Part shown: piece by piece, positions 15,600-23,373 of the stretch
How positions within the stretch are numbered: the first letter of the stretch is position 1
Layout of the letters: each line of letters begins with the position of its first letter
Assembly (NCBI GenBank): GCA_963749605.1
Contig: CAVVNN010000002.1
Location: 620,001 to 684,000 of the forward strand
Direction of reading: 5' to 3'
Source of the DNA: CAVVNN01 sp963749605
GTDB lineage: Bacteria; Actinomycetota; Thermoleophilia; Solirubrobacterales; 70-9
DNA: 64,000 nt
Notes under the pieces: generated by a model
Databases searched by the model: none
The model's input: only the letters and a program-made list of their open reading frames with translations
Told to the model about the DNA's origin: nothing
Translations under genes and position numbers: made by a program

Positions 15600-16448
15600 T
15601 TATCCGGCGGTGAAGGAACTGTGAACGGCTTGTGAAGCTGGCTCGGGAAGAGGGAGCGGCGCCTCTTCGACCGCTGCCGCTGCGACTGCGCCGGCCTCCG
15701 GCTCGGGATCGAAGCGATAGCCGACGCCGAAGTGGGTGTGGATGTAGAGCCAGCCCGGCGAGCGCTTCTCGAGCTTCTGGCGCAGCTTGCGGACGAAGAC
15801 GTCGACCGAGCGGTCGCCGTGGGCCATCGCGTATCCCCACACCCGTTGGTAGATCGTCTCCCGCTCCAGCACCTGGCCCTTCGCCTCAGCCAGCAGCTGC
15901 AGCAACTCGAACTCGCGCCTGGTCAGGTCGATGCTGTCGCCGCTGACGAAGGCCTGGAACTGGTCGGCGCGAACCTCCAGCTCGCCGGCAACGAGAGGAC
16001 CCGCCTCGGCCTCGGGGCGCCAGCGGCGCCGGCGGCGCGAAACGGCTTCGATCCGCGCCATCGCCTCCTCGGGATGGCAGGGCTTGGTGATCCAGTCGTC
16101 GACGCCGAGGCGCAGGCCGCGGACCCGCTGGGCGACGGTCGAGCGCCCGGTGCAGACGACCACGCCGAGGTCGGGAAGCATTCCGCAGACCCGCTCGAGG
16201 TAGGACCCGCTCTCCTCGCCGACGACGTCAGGGTCGACCAGGAGCGCGTTCAGCTTCATCGCCACCAGCTCCTCGGGCGGGATCGCCCCGGCCATGTTGC
16301 GCAACTCCCAGCCGGCGGCCTCGGCGCGCTTGGTCAGCACGGTGACGAAACCGCTGTCGCCGTCGATCACAGCGAGCCGGATCTGATGAGTGGAGGCGTT
16401 CAAATTGGAGGCGCCTGTACGGAGAGACAGCGCGTCTACCTTCGACAC
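15600..16448 (-). CDS. OmpR/PhoB-family response regulator
   Basis: A 282-residue protein: receiver domain (about residues 22-140) and winged-helix effector domain (about 165-255), then a low-complexity A/P/E-rich tail. Receiver residues are in place: acidic pair in VIDGD, phospho-acceptor in LLVDPDV, the Thr in VVVCTG and the Lys in DDWITKPC. The effector has RREFELLQLLAEAKGQVL and RSVDVFVRKLRQKL with HTHFGVGYRF. No histidine kinase is adjacent. GTG 16448 sits 6 nt after TACAAT, so the message is likely leaderless. Location beside pst and PHO boxes makes it the likely PhoB/PhoP equivalent. Confidence 0.88.
   Translation of the reverse strand: MSKVDALSLRTGASNLNASTHQIRLAVIDGDSGFVTVLTKRAEAAGWELRNMAGAIPPEELVAMKLNALLVDPDVVGEESGSYLERVCGMLPDLGVVVCTGRSTVAQRVRGLRLGVDDWITKPCHPEEAMARIEAVSRRRRRWRPEAEAGPLVAGELEVRADQFQAFVSGDSIDLTRREFELLQLLAEAKGQVLERETIYQRVWGYAMAHGDRSVDVFVRKLRQKLEKRSPGWLYIHTHFGVGYRFDPEPEAGAVAAAAVEEAPLPLPEPASQAVHSSFTAG
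15609..15641 (-). promoter_or_regulatory. PHO box of three 11-bp units upstream of receiver-less regulator
   Basis: Plus-strand GGTGAA (15609), TGTGAA (15620) and TGTGAA (15631) are spaced by 11 bp each. On the gene strand they read TTCACAAGCCG, TTCACAGTTCC and TTCACCGCCGG. The array overlaps the last codons of the response regulator and ends 46 bp before the ATG at 15563. Confidence 0.75.
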
Positions 16449-16454
16449 AGTGCG

Positions 16455-16460
16455 ATTGTA
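16455..16460 (-). promoter_or_regulatory. Leaderless -10 box of response regulator
   Basis: TACAAT on the minus strand, 6 nt before the GTG at 16448, inside a small inverted repeat CAGTGC/GCACTG (16449-16468). Confidence 0.55.
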
Positions 16461-16498
16461 TGCACTGGCGAGGGCGGATCGGACCCCGAATTCCCTGC

Positions 16499-16520
16499 GT
16501 TCACAGGATTTTCACAGCGC
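16499..16520 (+). promoter_or_regulatory. PHO box upstream of small membrane protein
   Basis: TTCACAG at 16500 and 16511 on the plus strand are exact copies 11 bp apart, oriented toward the plus-strand gene at 16597. The first is GTTCACA, close to the GTTCACC half-site known for Streptomyces PhoP. Confidence 0.65.
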
Positions 16521-16583
16521 GAAGACCCGTAATTGCGGGCTTCCCGCAGGAGGCGGGGGGAGATGAGCGGCCACGGCGTGCGC

Positions 16584-16589
16584 TAGATT
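16584..16589 (+). promoter_or_regulatory. Leaderless -10 box
   Basis: TAGATT on the plus strand, 7 nt before the GTG at 16597. Confidence 0.45.
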
Positions 16590-16596
16590 GCCGGGC

Positions 16597-16854
16597 GTGA
16601 AGGCCCCCTCGCGCCGCGCGCAGATCGTCGCAGCCGCCTTCGCGGCATCGACCATGCTGCTGGTCGCCGTGCCCATCGCCCTTGCCGAGAACGGAGTCGG
16701 CCTCGCCGGCCCGACCACCGACAAGACGATCACCTTCTTCTGCTTCGGCGTGATCGCCTTCTTCGCCGTGCTGGTGATCGCGATGTCGTTGATCCAGGGC
16801 AAGCTGGAGAAGCGCAAGGAACGTCGCCGCTATGACCTCGAGCGCTACGGCTAG
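16597..16854 (+). CDS. Small PHO-box-linked membrane protein
   Basis: An 85-residue protein. GTG 16597 is favoured over TTG 16588 because a TAGATT box lies 7 nt before it. Residues 9-30 are a hydrophobic signal or anchor helix ending VPIALAENG. A second helix (about 46-64, FFCFGVIAFFAVLVIAMSL) is followed by a very basic C-terminal tail, EKRKERRRYDLERYG. No family is recognised. It is divergent from the response regulator, with a PHO box between them, so it is a candidate member of the phosphate-starvation response. It converges on the HD-domain gene with a 4-bp overlap. Confidence 0.6.
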   Translation: MKAPSRRAQIVAAAFAASTMLLVAVPIALAENGVGLAGPTTDKTITFFCFGVIAFFAVLVIAMSLIQGKLEKRKERRRYDLERYG

Positions 16855-17699
16855 CTAAGCCGGAAGCCGCTGAGCAGGCGTTTCTCGGTCTCGCCCTCGA
16901 TCTCCGCCACCACCTCGATCTGGCCCTCGAGCGGGGTTCCGCGGATCTTCGTCGCCAGCAGGTCGTCGACCTGGAAGATGCCGGCCGAGTTGTTGAGCTC
17001 GATCTCGATCCGCACCGGCCGCTCCTCCCCCGCCTCGATCTTGACCTCGTCCACCGCTGCGGCGGAGATCGAATGGATCCCCTCCTGGCCCGCTTCCAGC
17101 GGGATCCGGGTCCGGCCCTGCGCCATGTCGAGGGCATCCGCAACCCGGACCACGCCGGCCTCGACCGTGTAGGGCTCTCCGCGGCGACGGTGGCCGATGA
17201 TCGCGTGCAGGATCTCCGCGGCGACGATGGTTCGCTCAGGCTCTTGGTAGGCATCGGACAACAGGCGGTCGAGTGCGCTGTTGGCGAGAAAGAGGCTGTA
17301 GGCCTCGTGGTCGGTCCGATGGATCGACATCCCGACGTCGTGCAGCAACGCCCCTCCCGCCACGACCACCTCGGCGTCCCGCGCCGTCATCCCGTGGTCG
17401 GCCACGACGGAGGGCTCGACCCCGGCCTTGACCAGCAGCCGCAGGAGCCGCAATCCGATGTTGAGGACGATCTGCACATGGACCCACGAGTGGTCCGACA
17501 TCCCCAGCCGCTCGGCGTGGACCTGCGCCATGTACCACCAGGCCCGCACCTGCTCGTCTTCGTTGACCGCCTCGAGAAAGCTCGCCAGCTTGGGATTGCG
17601 GAGGGCGGGGGCCCGAACCTGCGCCTCGGCGATCGCCTCCTTCGGGGGTTTGCGGGTCGGCCCCTCTGGATCCGGAGTGGGAACGCGCTCGCCGCTCAC
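16851..17699 (-). CDS. HD-domain phosphohydrolase
   Basis: A 282-residue protein with GTG start at 17699. The HD motif is visible: HSWVHVQIVLNIGLRLL, then GGALLHDVGMSIHRTDHE and EILHAIIGHRR, giving the H...HD...H...D metal ligand order, with ADALDMAQGR closing the catalytic core. A C-terminal beta-rich part follows (about 200-282). The family hydrolyses phosphomonoesters or nucleotides, and the substrate cannot be told from sequence. It lies 11 bp after the Rpf-like gene. Confidence 0.8.
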   Translation of the reverse strand: MSGERVPTPDPEGPTRKPPKEAIAEAQVRAPALRNPKLASFLEAVNEDEQVRAWWYMAQVHAERLGMSDHSWVHVQIVLNIGLRLLRLLVKAGVEPSVVADHGMTARDAEVVVAGGALLHDVGMSIHRTDHEAYSLFLANSALDRLLSDAYQEPERTIVAAEILHAIIGHRRRGEPYTVEAGVVRVADALDMAQGRTRIPLEAGQEGIHSISAAAVDEVKIEAGEERPVRIEIELNNSAGIFQVDDLLATKIRGTPLEGQIEVVAEIEGETEKRLLSGFRLS

Positions 17700-17710
17700 A
17701 GCCCTTGACT

Positions 17711-18199
17711 CTAGCCGCAGACAGGCCAGGGGCTGGAGCCCGAGCGCGAGTAGAGCAGGGCCGCCCTGTAGTCCTGTTCGGCTTCGGGAGCCGCTGCCGG
17801 GTCGCCGTGGCCACCGACCGATTCCCAGGTTCCGTAATCGAACTGGTACTTGCCGCGGTAGGCGCCGCCGGCGGAGACCGCCGCTGGGTCGCCGCCCGAC
17901 TCGCAGGCGGCGATCGAGTCCAGCGTCGCCAGGGAGACGCCGCCGGGGAGGGTCTCGAAGGCTTCGCGGCGTTGCTTGCGAAGCCGAGCTCGATGCGCGG
18001 CGCGGATCTTCCGCACCTCGATGCGGATCGTGCGATGGAAGCTCTCAACCGGACGCTGCAACGCGTCGACCTCGACCGGCTTGGCGGCGGCGACGCCGGT
18101 CCGTACAGCGCCCCCCTGTGAGCTTGCGGCGATTGCCGCGGACGGGAAGGCGATCGCAGCGACCAGGATGAGAATGGAATATGTGCGTTTTGTGAGCAA
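17711..18199 (-). CDS. Rpf-like transglycosylase domain secreted protein
   Basis: A 162-residue protein starting with TTG at 18199; the frame is closed by a stop just upstream and offers no ATG. It has a signal peptide (SILILVAAIAFPSAAIAAS), a basic helical linker and a C-terminal transglycosylase-like (Rpf) domain: LDSIAACESGGDPAAVSAGGAYRGKYQFDYGTWESVGG, with the catalytic glutamate in ACESGG and two cysteines (ACES, PVCG). Such muralytic proteins cleave peptidoglycan and aid regrowth in actinobacteria. The leader holds a hairpin but I do not see a c-di-AMP riboswitch. Confidence 0.85.
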   Translation of the reverse strand: MLTKRTYSILILVAAIAFPSAAIAASSQGGAVRTGVAAAKPVEVDALQRPVESFHRTIRIEVRKIRAAHRARLRKQRREAFETLPGGVSLATLDSIAACESGGDPAAVSAGGAYRGKYQFDYGTWESVGGHGDPAAAPEAEQDYRAALLYSRSGSSPWPVCG

Positions 18200-18229
18200 G
18201 CGCGAAACCCTGGAGGGATTGCGCTTGCC

Positions 18230-18257
18230 GGGAGGTGATGGGCATCACACTCCTCCC
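18230..18257. other. Hairpin in leader of Rpf-like gene
   Basis: GTGATG/CATCAC (18235-18240 and 18243-18248) with outer GGGAG/CTCCC arms forms a bulged stem about 31 bp upstream of the start. Its role is unknown. Confidence 0.4.
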
Positions 18258-18339
18258 TCGGTAAGAGACGATCGTCACTAGCCCAGGCACGAATCGCCGC
18301 TGCGCAGTCGAGCCTGCGAACCGGATCTTGCGGGACGGG

Positions 18340-18374
18340 GGCGCTTTATTCGGCGTATACCCGAAGAAAGCGCC
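18340..18374. terminator. Hairpin terminator after P-type ATPase gene
   Basis: Arms GGCGCTTTATTCGG (18340-18353) and CCGAAGAAAGCGCC (18361-18374) pair with one A/G mismatch around a 7-nt loop CGTATAC. It lies 6 bp after the ATPase stop. A closely similar hairpin occurs at 32321-32359. Confidence 0.7.
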
Positions 18375-18380
18375 ACACGA

Positions 18381-20234
18381 TCAGTCGGTGAGCGCGCGCA
18401 ACGCGTTGAGGATCACCGCGACGTCGATCCCCTCCTGCAGGAAGGCGCCGGCCACCGGCGGGATGAAACCGAGGGCGGCAAATCCCATCGCGATCCCGCT
18501 GAGGCCGATCCCGATGACGACGCTCTGGCGGGCGATGCCGAGCGCCCGCCGGCCTATCGCAACCGCGGTCGCGACACGGTCGATGCGGTCGACCGTGATC
18601 ACCGCGTCGGCCGTCTCCGAGGACACGGTCGCCCCCGGCCCGCCCATCGCGATGCCGACGTCGGCGAGGGCGAGCGCCGGGGCATCGTTGACCCCGTCCC
18701 CGACCATCACGACCGGGGATAACGCGGGATCGGCGCGCATCTCGCGGACGACGGCGAGCTTGTCCTCCGGCGCCTGCTCGGCATAGACGCGGTCGAGACC
18801 GACTTCGGCGGCGATCCGCTCGGCCGCAGCCCGGCGGTCGCCGGTCACCATCGCCACCCGCTCGATGCCGGCGCCGCGCAATTCGCCGACCAGTCCGCGC
18901 GCGTCCTCGCGCAGGCGGTCCGCCATCACGACCGCCCCGGCCAGCCGTCCGTCGACGCCGACCATCACTCGCGCCCGCCCGTCCTCGGCGCCTCCGTTCG
19001 CCCCCCGGTCGCCAGCGTCGAGCTCGTAGCCACGCTTGCGCAGCCAGGCGCCGCTGCCGACCGTGACGCGGCGCCCCGCGACGACGCCCTCCATCCCCTG
19101 CCCGGGCTCCTCGATCGCGTCGGTGGGCCTGGAGAGGGAGAGGCCGCGCGCCTCGGCGGTGTGCACCAGCGCCTCGGCCAGGCCGTGGGCGGAGAGCTGG
19201 TCGACCGAGGCGGCCAGGCGCAGGACCTCCTCCTGCGGGATCTCACCGAGCGGGACCACCTCCTGCACGCTCGGCACGCCGAGCGTCAGGGTGCCGGTCT
19301 TGTCGAGCAGGACGCTGCGCGCCTCGCCCAACCGCTCGATCGCGGTGCCGCCCTTGACGATCACCCCCGCCCGCGCCGCGCGCGAGACGCCGGAGACGAT
19401 CGCGACCGGCGCGGCGAGGATCAGCGGGCAGGGCGTGGCCACAACCAGCACCGCGACGGCCCGGACGGCGTCGCCGCTGAGCGCCCAGGCAAGCGCCGCG
19501 ACGCCCAGCGTCAGCGGCAGGAAGAAGGCCGCGTAGCGGTCGGCGATGCGAATGAACGGCGCCCGCTGCGTCTCGGCCGCGCGGACGAGGCGGACCAGGT
19601 TCGCGTAGGCGCTCTCGGCCGCCGGCCGGCTCGCCCGCAGCTCGAAGGCGCTGCCGGCGTTGGCGGTCCCGCTCTGAACGGTCGACCCCTTCACGTGGGC
19701 GACCGGCAGCGGCTCGCCGGTCAGCATCGACTCGTCGACCGTCGCCATGGCGCTCTCCACCGCGCCGTCGACCGGGATCAGCTCGCCCGCGCGGACGAGG
19801 ACGAGGTCGCCGGTCGCGAGACGGTCGACCGGAACCTCCTCCCACCCCTCGCCGACGCGACGGTGGGCGATCGTCGGCATCCGCGCCAGCAGCGCGGTCA
19901 GCTCGCGCCGGGCGCGGCGCTGGGCCGCCGCCTCCAGCGCGTTGCCGCCGGAGAGCATCAGCGCAATTACCGCACCGGCGAGGTATTCGCCGATCGCCAG
20001 CGCCCCCGCCATCGCGATCAGGGCGATCGCGTCGACGCCGACCCGCCCCTGGCCGAGCGTGCGGACGATCGACCAGGTCAGCGGGACCAGCATCGTGACC
20101 ACGGTCGCCGCCCACACGGCGTCACCGGCGGTCGTGGCCCCGAGCAGGTGCAGGACGCCACCGGCGACGATCAGCGCCAGGGTGGCGGCGGCCAGAAGCA
20201 GCGACCGCGACTCGGCTGCGAGGCGCTTGCTCAC
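18381..20234 (-). CDS. Heavy-metal P1B-type ATPase (TPC motif)
   Basis: A 617-residue protein from GTG 20234; longer in-frame starts would run into the divergent purU gene. P-type ATPase motifs are present: TGEPLPV actuator loop, phosphorylation motif DKTGTLT, MVTGDR and GDGVNDAPAL. Hydrophobic helices flank ATPCPLILAAP, so the metal-site motif is TPC instead of CPC. There is no N-terminal heavy-metal-associated domain, and the usual SEHPL motif reads SAHGL. It exports a transition metal cation across the membrane. Which metal cannot be stated; TPC-type pumps have been grouped apart from the Cu (CPC) and Co (SPC) types. Confidence 0.88.
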   Translation of the reverse strand: MSKRLAAESRSLLLAAATLALIVAGGVLHLLGATTAGDAVWAATVVTMLVPLTWSIVRTLGQGRVGVDAIALIAMAGALAIGEYLAGAVIALMLSGGNALEAAAQRRARRELTALLARMPTIAHRRVGEGWEEVPVDRLATGDLVLVRAGELIPVDGAVESAMATVDESMLTGEPLPVAHVKGSTVQSGTANAGSAFELRASRPAAESAYANLVRLVRAAETQRAPFIRIADRYAAFFLPLTLGVAALAWALSGDAVRAVAVLVVATPCPLILAAPVAIVSGVSRAARAGVIVKGGTAIERLGEARSVLLDKTGTLTLGVPSVQEVVPLGEIPQEEVLRLAASVDQLSAHGLAEALVHTAEARGLSLSRPTDAIEEPGQGMEGVVAGRRVTVGSGAWLRKRGYELDAGDRGANGGAEDGRARVMVGVDGRLAGAVVMADRLREDARGLVGELRGAGIERVAMVTGDRRAAAERIAAEVGLDRVYAEQAPEDKLAVVREMRADPALSPVVMVGDGVNDAPALALADVGIAMGGPGATVSSETADAVITVDRIDRVATAVAIGRRALGIARQSVVIGIGLSGIAMGFAALGFIPPVAGAFLQEGIDVAVILNALRALTD

Positions 20235-20302
20235 GGGTCCGATGATCGCGGATGGCGGGAGGAGACCCCGTGCGGCACCATCAACCGCGATGATTCGGCC
20301 AT

Positions 20303-21154
20303 ATGGCCGAGCAACCGACATCGCGCCTGCTCCTCGCCTGCCCCGACCGCCCCGGCCTGATCGCCGCGGTCAGCGGCTTCCTCGCCGACGCCGGGCTCAA
20401 CATCGTCGACGCCGACCAGCACTCCTCGGGCGAGGGACGGCTGTTCATGCGGATGGTCTTCGATTCCCCACCCGAAGGCGAGCGCGAGGCGCTGCGGCAA
20501 CGCTTCGAGGACCAGGTCGGCGGTCCGCTCGAGATGGACTACCGATTCGCCGAGTCAAGCGATCCGAAGCGGATGGCGATCATGGTCTCGCACGAGGACC
20601 ACTGCCTCTCGGACCTGCTCTGGCGCTGGCGCAGCGGCGAGCTCGGCAGCGACGTCGTCATGGTGATCTCCAACCACCCCGATCACGCCGATCGGGTCGC
20701 CTCGCTGGGGATTCCCTTCCATCACGTGCCGGTCGAGCGGGACGGCAAGGAGGAGGCGGAGGAGCGGGCGTTGGAGCTGCTCGGAGACGACGTCGACCTG
20801 CTCGTCCTCGCCCGCTACATGCAGGTCCTCTCCCCCGCCTTCCTCGACCGGCTCGGCGCCTCGGCGATCAACATCCACCACAGCTTCCTGCCCGCCTTCG
20901 TCGGCGCCGACCCCCACCGGCGGGCCCACGAGCGCGGGGTGAAGCTGATCGGCGCCACCGCCCACTACGTCACCGCAGAGCTCGACGCCGGCCCGATCAT
21001 CGACCAGGACGTGACCCGGGTCAGCCACCGCGACGAGGTCGAGGACCTGATGCGGATCGGCCGCGACATCGAGCGCCTCGTCCTCGCCCGCGCGGTCAAG
21101 GCCCATCTCGACGACCGCGTCCTCCTCGACGGCGCGCGTACGGTCGTCTTCTGA
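20303..21154 (+). CDS. purU: Formyltetrahydrofolate deformylase
   Basis: A 283-residue protein. Residues about 6-75 form an ACT domain (LLLACPDRPGLIAAVSGFLADAGLNI), followed by a formyl-transferase fold with SHEDHCLSDLLWRWRSGEL, VISNHPDH, a catalytic-site stretch INIHHSFLPAFVGADPHRRAHERGVKLIGATAHY and DAGPIIDQD. That is PurU in full length. It hydrolyses 10-formyl-THF to formate and THF, balancing one-carbon units and supplying formate to PurT. The ATG lies inside a 16-bp palindrome (20295-20310). It is divergent from the metal ATPase. Confidence 0.95.
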   Translation: MAEQPTSRLLLACPDRPGLIAAVSGFLADAGLNIVDADQHSSGEGRLFMRMVFDSPPEGEREALRQRFEDQVGGPLEMDYRFAESSDPKRMAIMVSHEDHCLSDLLWRWRSGELGSDVVMVISNHPDHADRVASLGIPFHHVPVERDGKEEAEERALELLGDDVDLLVLARYMQVLSPAFLDRLGASAINIHHSFLPAFVGADPHRRAHERGVKLIGATAHYVTAELDAGPIIDQDVTRVSHRDEVEDLMRIGRDIERLVLARAVKAHLDDRVLLDGARTVVF

Positions 21155-21155
21155 T

Positions 21156-21306
21156 GCCAATGCCCCCAGGCTCGAGCTGATCCGCGAGGTCATGCGCGCC
21201 GTCTTCGGCCTCCACGACGAGGCGCGACTGGCTCGCTTCGATCCCCTTCGGCGGCGGGGTGCGGCGCTGCATCGACGCCGCCTTCGCCGAATACGAGATC
21301 ACTCTT
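21156..21306 (+). pseudogene. Cytochrome P450 relic with internal deletion
   Basis: Directly after purU, one frame reads LELIREVMRAVFGLHDEARLARF, which resembles the B'-C helix region of bacterial P450s. At 21241 the frame changes and IPFGGGVRRCIDAAFAEYEI follows, which is the heme-ligand loop (FGGGxRRCxGAAFA) with its cysteine. About 250 residues that should separate the two parts are gone, and the glycine two after the cysteine is aspartate. No start, proximal helices or C-terminus remain. It is a dead remnant, about 150 bp long, squeezed between two convergent genes. Confidence 0.65.
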
Positions 21307-21351
21307 GGACCGGCCGTTGCGGCCGACCCGGCAAGAGGCGAGGGCCGCAGC

Positions 21352-23262
21352 CTAGCCCGCGGCTGGCTCCACCCCGGCCGCCCGCTCGGCCTCCTCCCAC
21401 TGTGTGTAGAGCTTTTCGATCGCGCGCTTCGCGGCCTCGTGCCGCTCGCTTGCTTGATCCGCCCGGCCCGGACTCGACCAGACGGCAGGGTCGGACAGCT
21501 CCTCCTCGAGCGCGCGCAGCTCTCCCTCGGCCTTCTCGATCTGCTCGGCGAGGCGGCCGGCTTTTCGAACGGCGCTCTTCGAAGCGGCGCCGGGACGTCG
21601 CCGCTTGCCGTCTTTGCTCGACCTCTTTGCGGTCGCCGCGGCGGCGGATGCGGCTTCTTCGTCTTCGTCGCGCTGGCGCTGGTAGGCCGCCCAACCGCTG
21701 GGGTGGCTGCGCAGCTCGCCGTCCTCGCAAACGAGAGTGCGAGTTCCGACCGCCTCGAGCAGGGCGCGGTCGTGGGAAACGAGGATCACGGCGCCCTCGA
21801 ATGACGAGAGCGCGTCCTCGAGTGCCTCGCGGCTCTCGATGTCGAGGTGGTTGGTCGGCTCGTCGAGGATGAGGACGTTGGCCCCGGAGGCGACGAGGAT
21901 CGCCAACGAGAGCCGGCGCTGCTCGCCGCCGGAGATGTCGCCCAGCGACTTCTCGGCATCGGAGCCGGAGAAGAGGAAGCCGCCGAGCAGCGCCCGTGCC
22001 TTTTGGCCGCTCAGGCCCGTCTCCCGCTGCGCCGCGTCGAGCACGGTGCCCTCCCCCACCGCGGTATCGGCGTGCTGGGAGAGGTAACCGACCTTGACGT
22101 TGTGGCCAGTGCGGACGATGCCAGCGGCCGGCTCGCGGTGACCCGCCAGGGTCTCGATCAGAGTCGTCTTGCCGGCTCCGTTGGGGCCAACGAGAACGAC
22201 GTGCTCGCCCCGCTCGACCTCGAGGCTCGCAGCCGAGAGCAGGACGCGGCCGGGGACCTCGATCGTCGCATCGACCATCTTCAGCACGACCCTGCCCGGC
22301 CGCTCGGGCGCTGCGAAGGAGAAGCGCAGGTTGCGGGTGTCGCGGCGTTCGGCGTTCGGCCCGTCGCGCTTGGCCTTCTCGATCTGCTTGACCCGCGACT
22401 GCGCCTGCCTCGCCTTGGTCGCCTTGTAGCGGAAGCGCTCGACGAAGCGCTCCATCCGCTCGATCTCGGCCTGCTGGCGCTCGATCGCCTTGCCGAGGGC
22501 GATCTGGCGCGCCGCCTGCTCCTTGCGCCAGGCGTGCCAGGGCCCGGGGAAGAAGCGGGCGCGCTGCGCCTCCAGCTCCAGCACCGAGGTGCCGACCGCC
22601 TCGAGGAACCAGCGGTCGTGGGCGACCAGGACGACGGCGGCGTCGAGCTCGCAGAGGTAGCCCTCTAGCCACTCCAGCGAGGGGATGTCGAGGTGATTGG
22701 TGGGCTCGTCGAGCAGAAGCAGGTCGGGGGCGCTCGCCAGCGCCCTGGCCAGCGAAGCGCGGGTCAGCTCGCCGCCGGAGAAGGTCGAGAGCGGGCGCTC
22801 GAACTGCTCGGCGTCGAAGCCGAGCCCGCGAAGGACGGCGAGCACCTCGTCGCGCCAGCGGTAGCCGCCGGCGGCTTCGAGCCGGTGCTGCGCGGTGGCG
22901 TAGGCGCGCATCGTCTCCTGGTCGGGATTGCCCTGCGACATCTTCCCCTCCAGCCGCTCCAGCTCCGCCTCGGTCTCCTCCATGTCGGCGCGACCGGAGA
23001 AGACATAGTCGCCGAGGGAGATCGCGGCGTCGCGGGGCGGTCGCTGATCGTGCAGGGCGACCCGCGCCCCTTTCTGCAGGGCGATGCTGCCCGAGTCGGG
23101 CGGCCGCTCCCCCGCCAGCACCCGCAGCAGGGTCGACTTGCCGGCGCCGTTGCGGCCGGAAAGCGTCATCCGCTCGCGCGTCTCGAGCTTGAAGGAGACG
23201 TCGGCGAAGAGCAGCGCGCCGCCCGCGTAGACGTCGATGGTGGTGGCTGTGGCGATGGCCAT
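21352..23262 (-). CDS. ABC-F family ATP-binding protein
   Basis: A 636-residue soluble protein with two ABC domains and no membrane segment. Domain 1: GRNGAGKST, FSGGELTRASLA, LLLDEPTNHLDI. Domain 2: GPNGAGKTT, ISGGEQRRLSLA, LILDEPTNHLDI. The interdomain linker is the ABC-F P-site-tRNA-interaction helix pair (about 240-320, rich in K/R/E). The C-terminal 100 residues are a charged coiled coil (AGRLAEQIEKAEGELRALEEEL). ABC-F proteins act on ribosomes; this architecture is near Uup/EttA-type proteins. I chose ATG 23262; a GTG at 23277 is also in frame. Confidence 0.9.
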   Translation of the reverse strand: MAIATATTIDVYAGGALLFADVSFKLETRERMTLSGRNGAGKSTLLRVLAGERPPDSGSIALQKGARVALHDQRPPRDAAISLGDYVFSGRADMEETEAELERLEGKMSQGNPDQETMRAYATAQHRLEAAGGYRWRDEVLAVLRGLGFDAEQFERPLSTFSGGELTRASLARALASAPDLLLLDEPTNHLDIPSLEWLEGYLCELDAAVVLVAHDRWFLEAVGTSVLELEAQRARFFPGPWHAWRKEQAARQIALGKAIERQQAEIERMERFVERFRYKATKARQAQSRVKQIEKAKRDGPNAERRDTRNLRFSFAAPERPGRVVLKMVDATIEVPGRVLLSAASLEVERGEHVVLVGPNGAGKTTLIETLAGHREPAAGIVRTGHNVKVGYLSQHADTAVGEGTVLDAAQRETGLSGQKARALLGGFLFSGSDAEKSLGDISGGEQRRLSLAILVASGANVLILDEPTNHLDIESREALEDALSSFEGAVILVSHDRALLEAVGTRTLVCEDGELRSHPSGWAAYQRQRDEDEEAASAAAATAKRSSKDGKRRRPGAASKSAVRKAGRLAEQIEKAEGELRALEEELSDPAVWSSPGRADQASERHEAAKRAIEKLYTQWEEAERAAGVEPAAG

Positions 23263-23373
23263 AGGCGACCCTGACACTATGCGGCTCGCTCGTGACCGGC
23301 AGTGCGTAACCGCTACCGGCGTGGAACGCGCACCTTACGAGCAGGCGACGCCGGGTGCTGCCAGGATCCGGCG

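Noticed and set aside
18200..18339. Possible c-di-AMP (ydaO) riboswitch ahead of the Rpf-like gene
   Set aside because: Actinobacterial rpf genes often have one, but I could not find the conserved core; only a bulged hairpin is visible.
20295..20310. 16-bp perfect palindrome across the purU start codon
   Set aside because: About one such palindrome is expected by chance in 64 kb, and there is no second site or other support.
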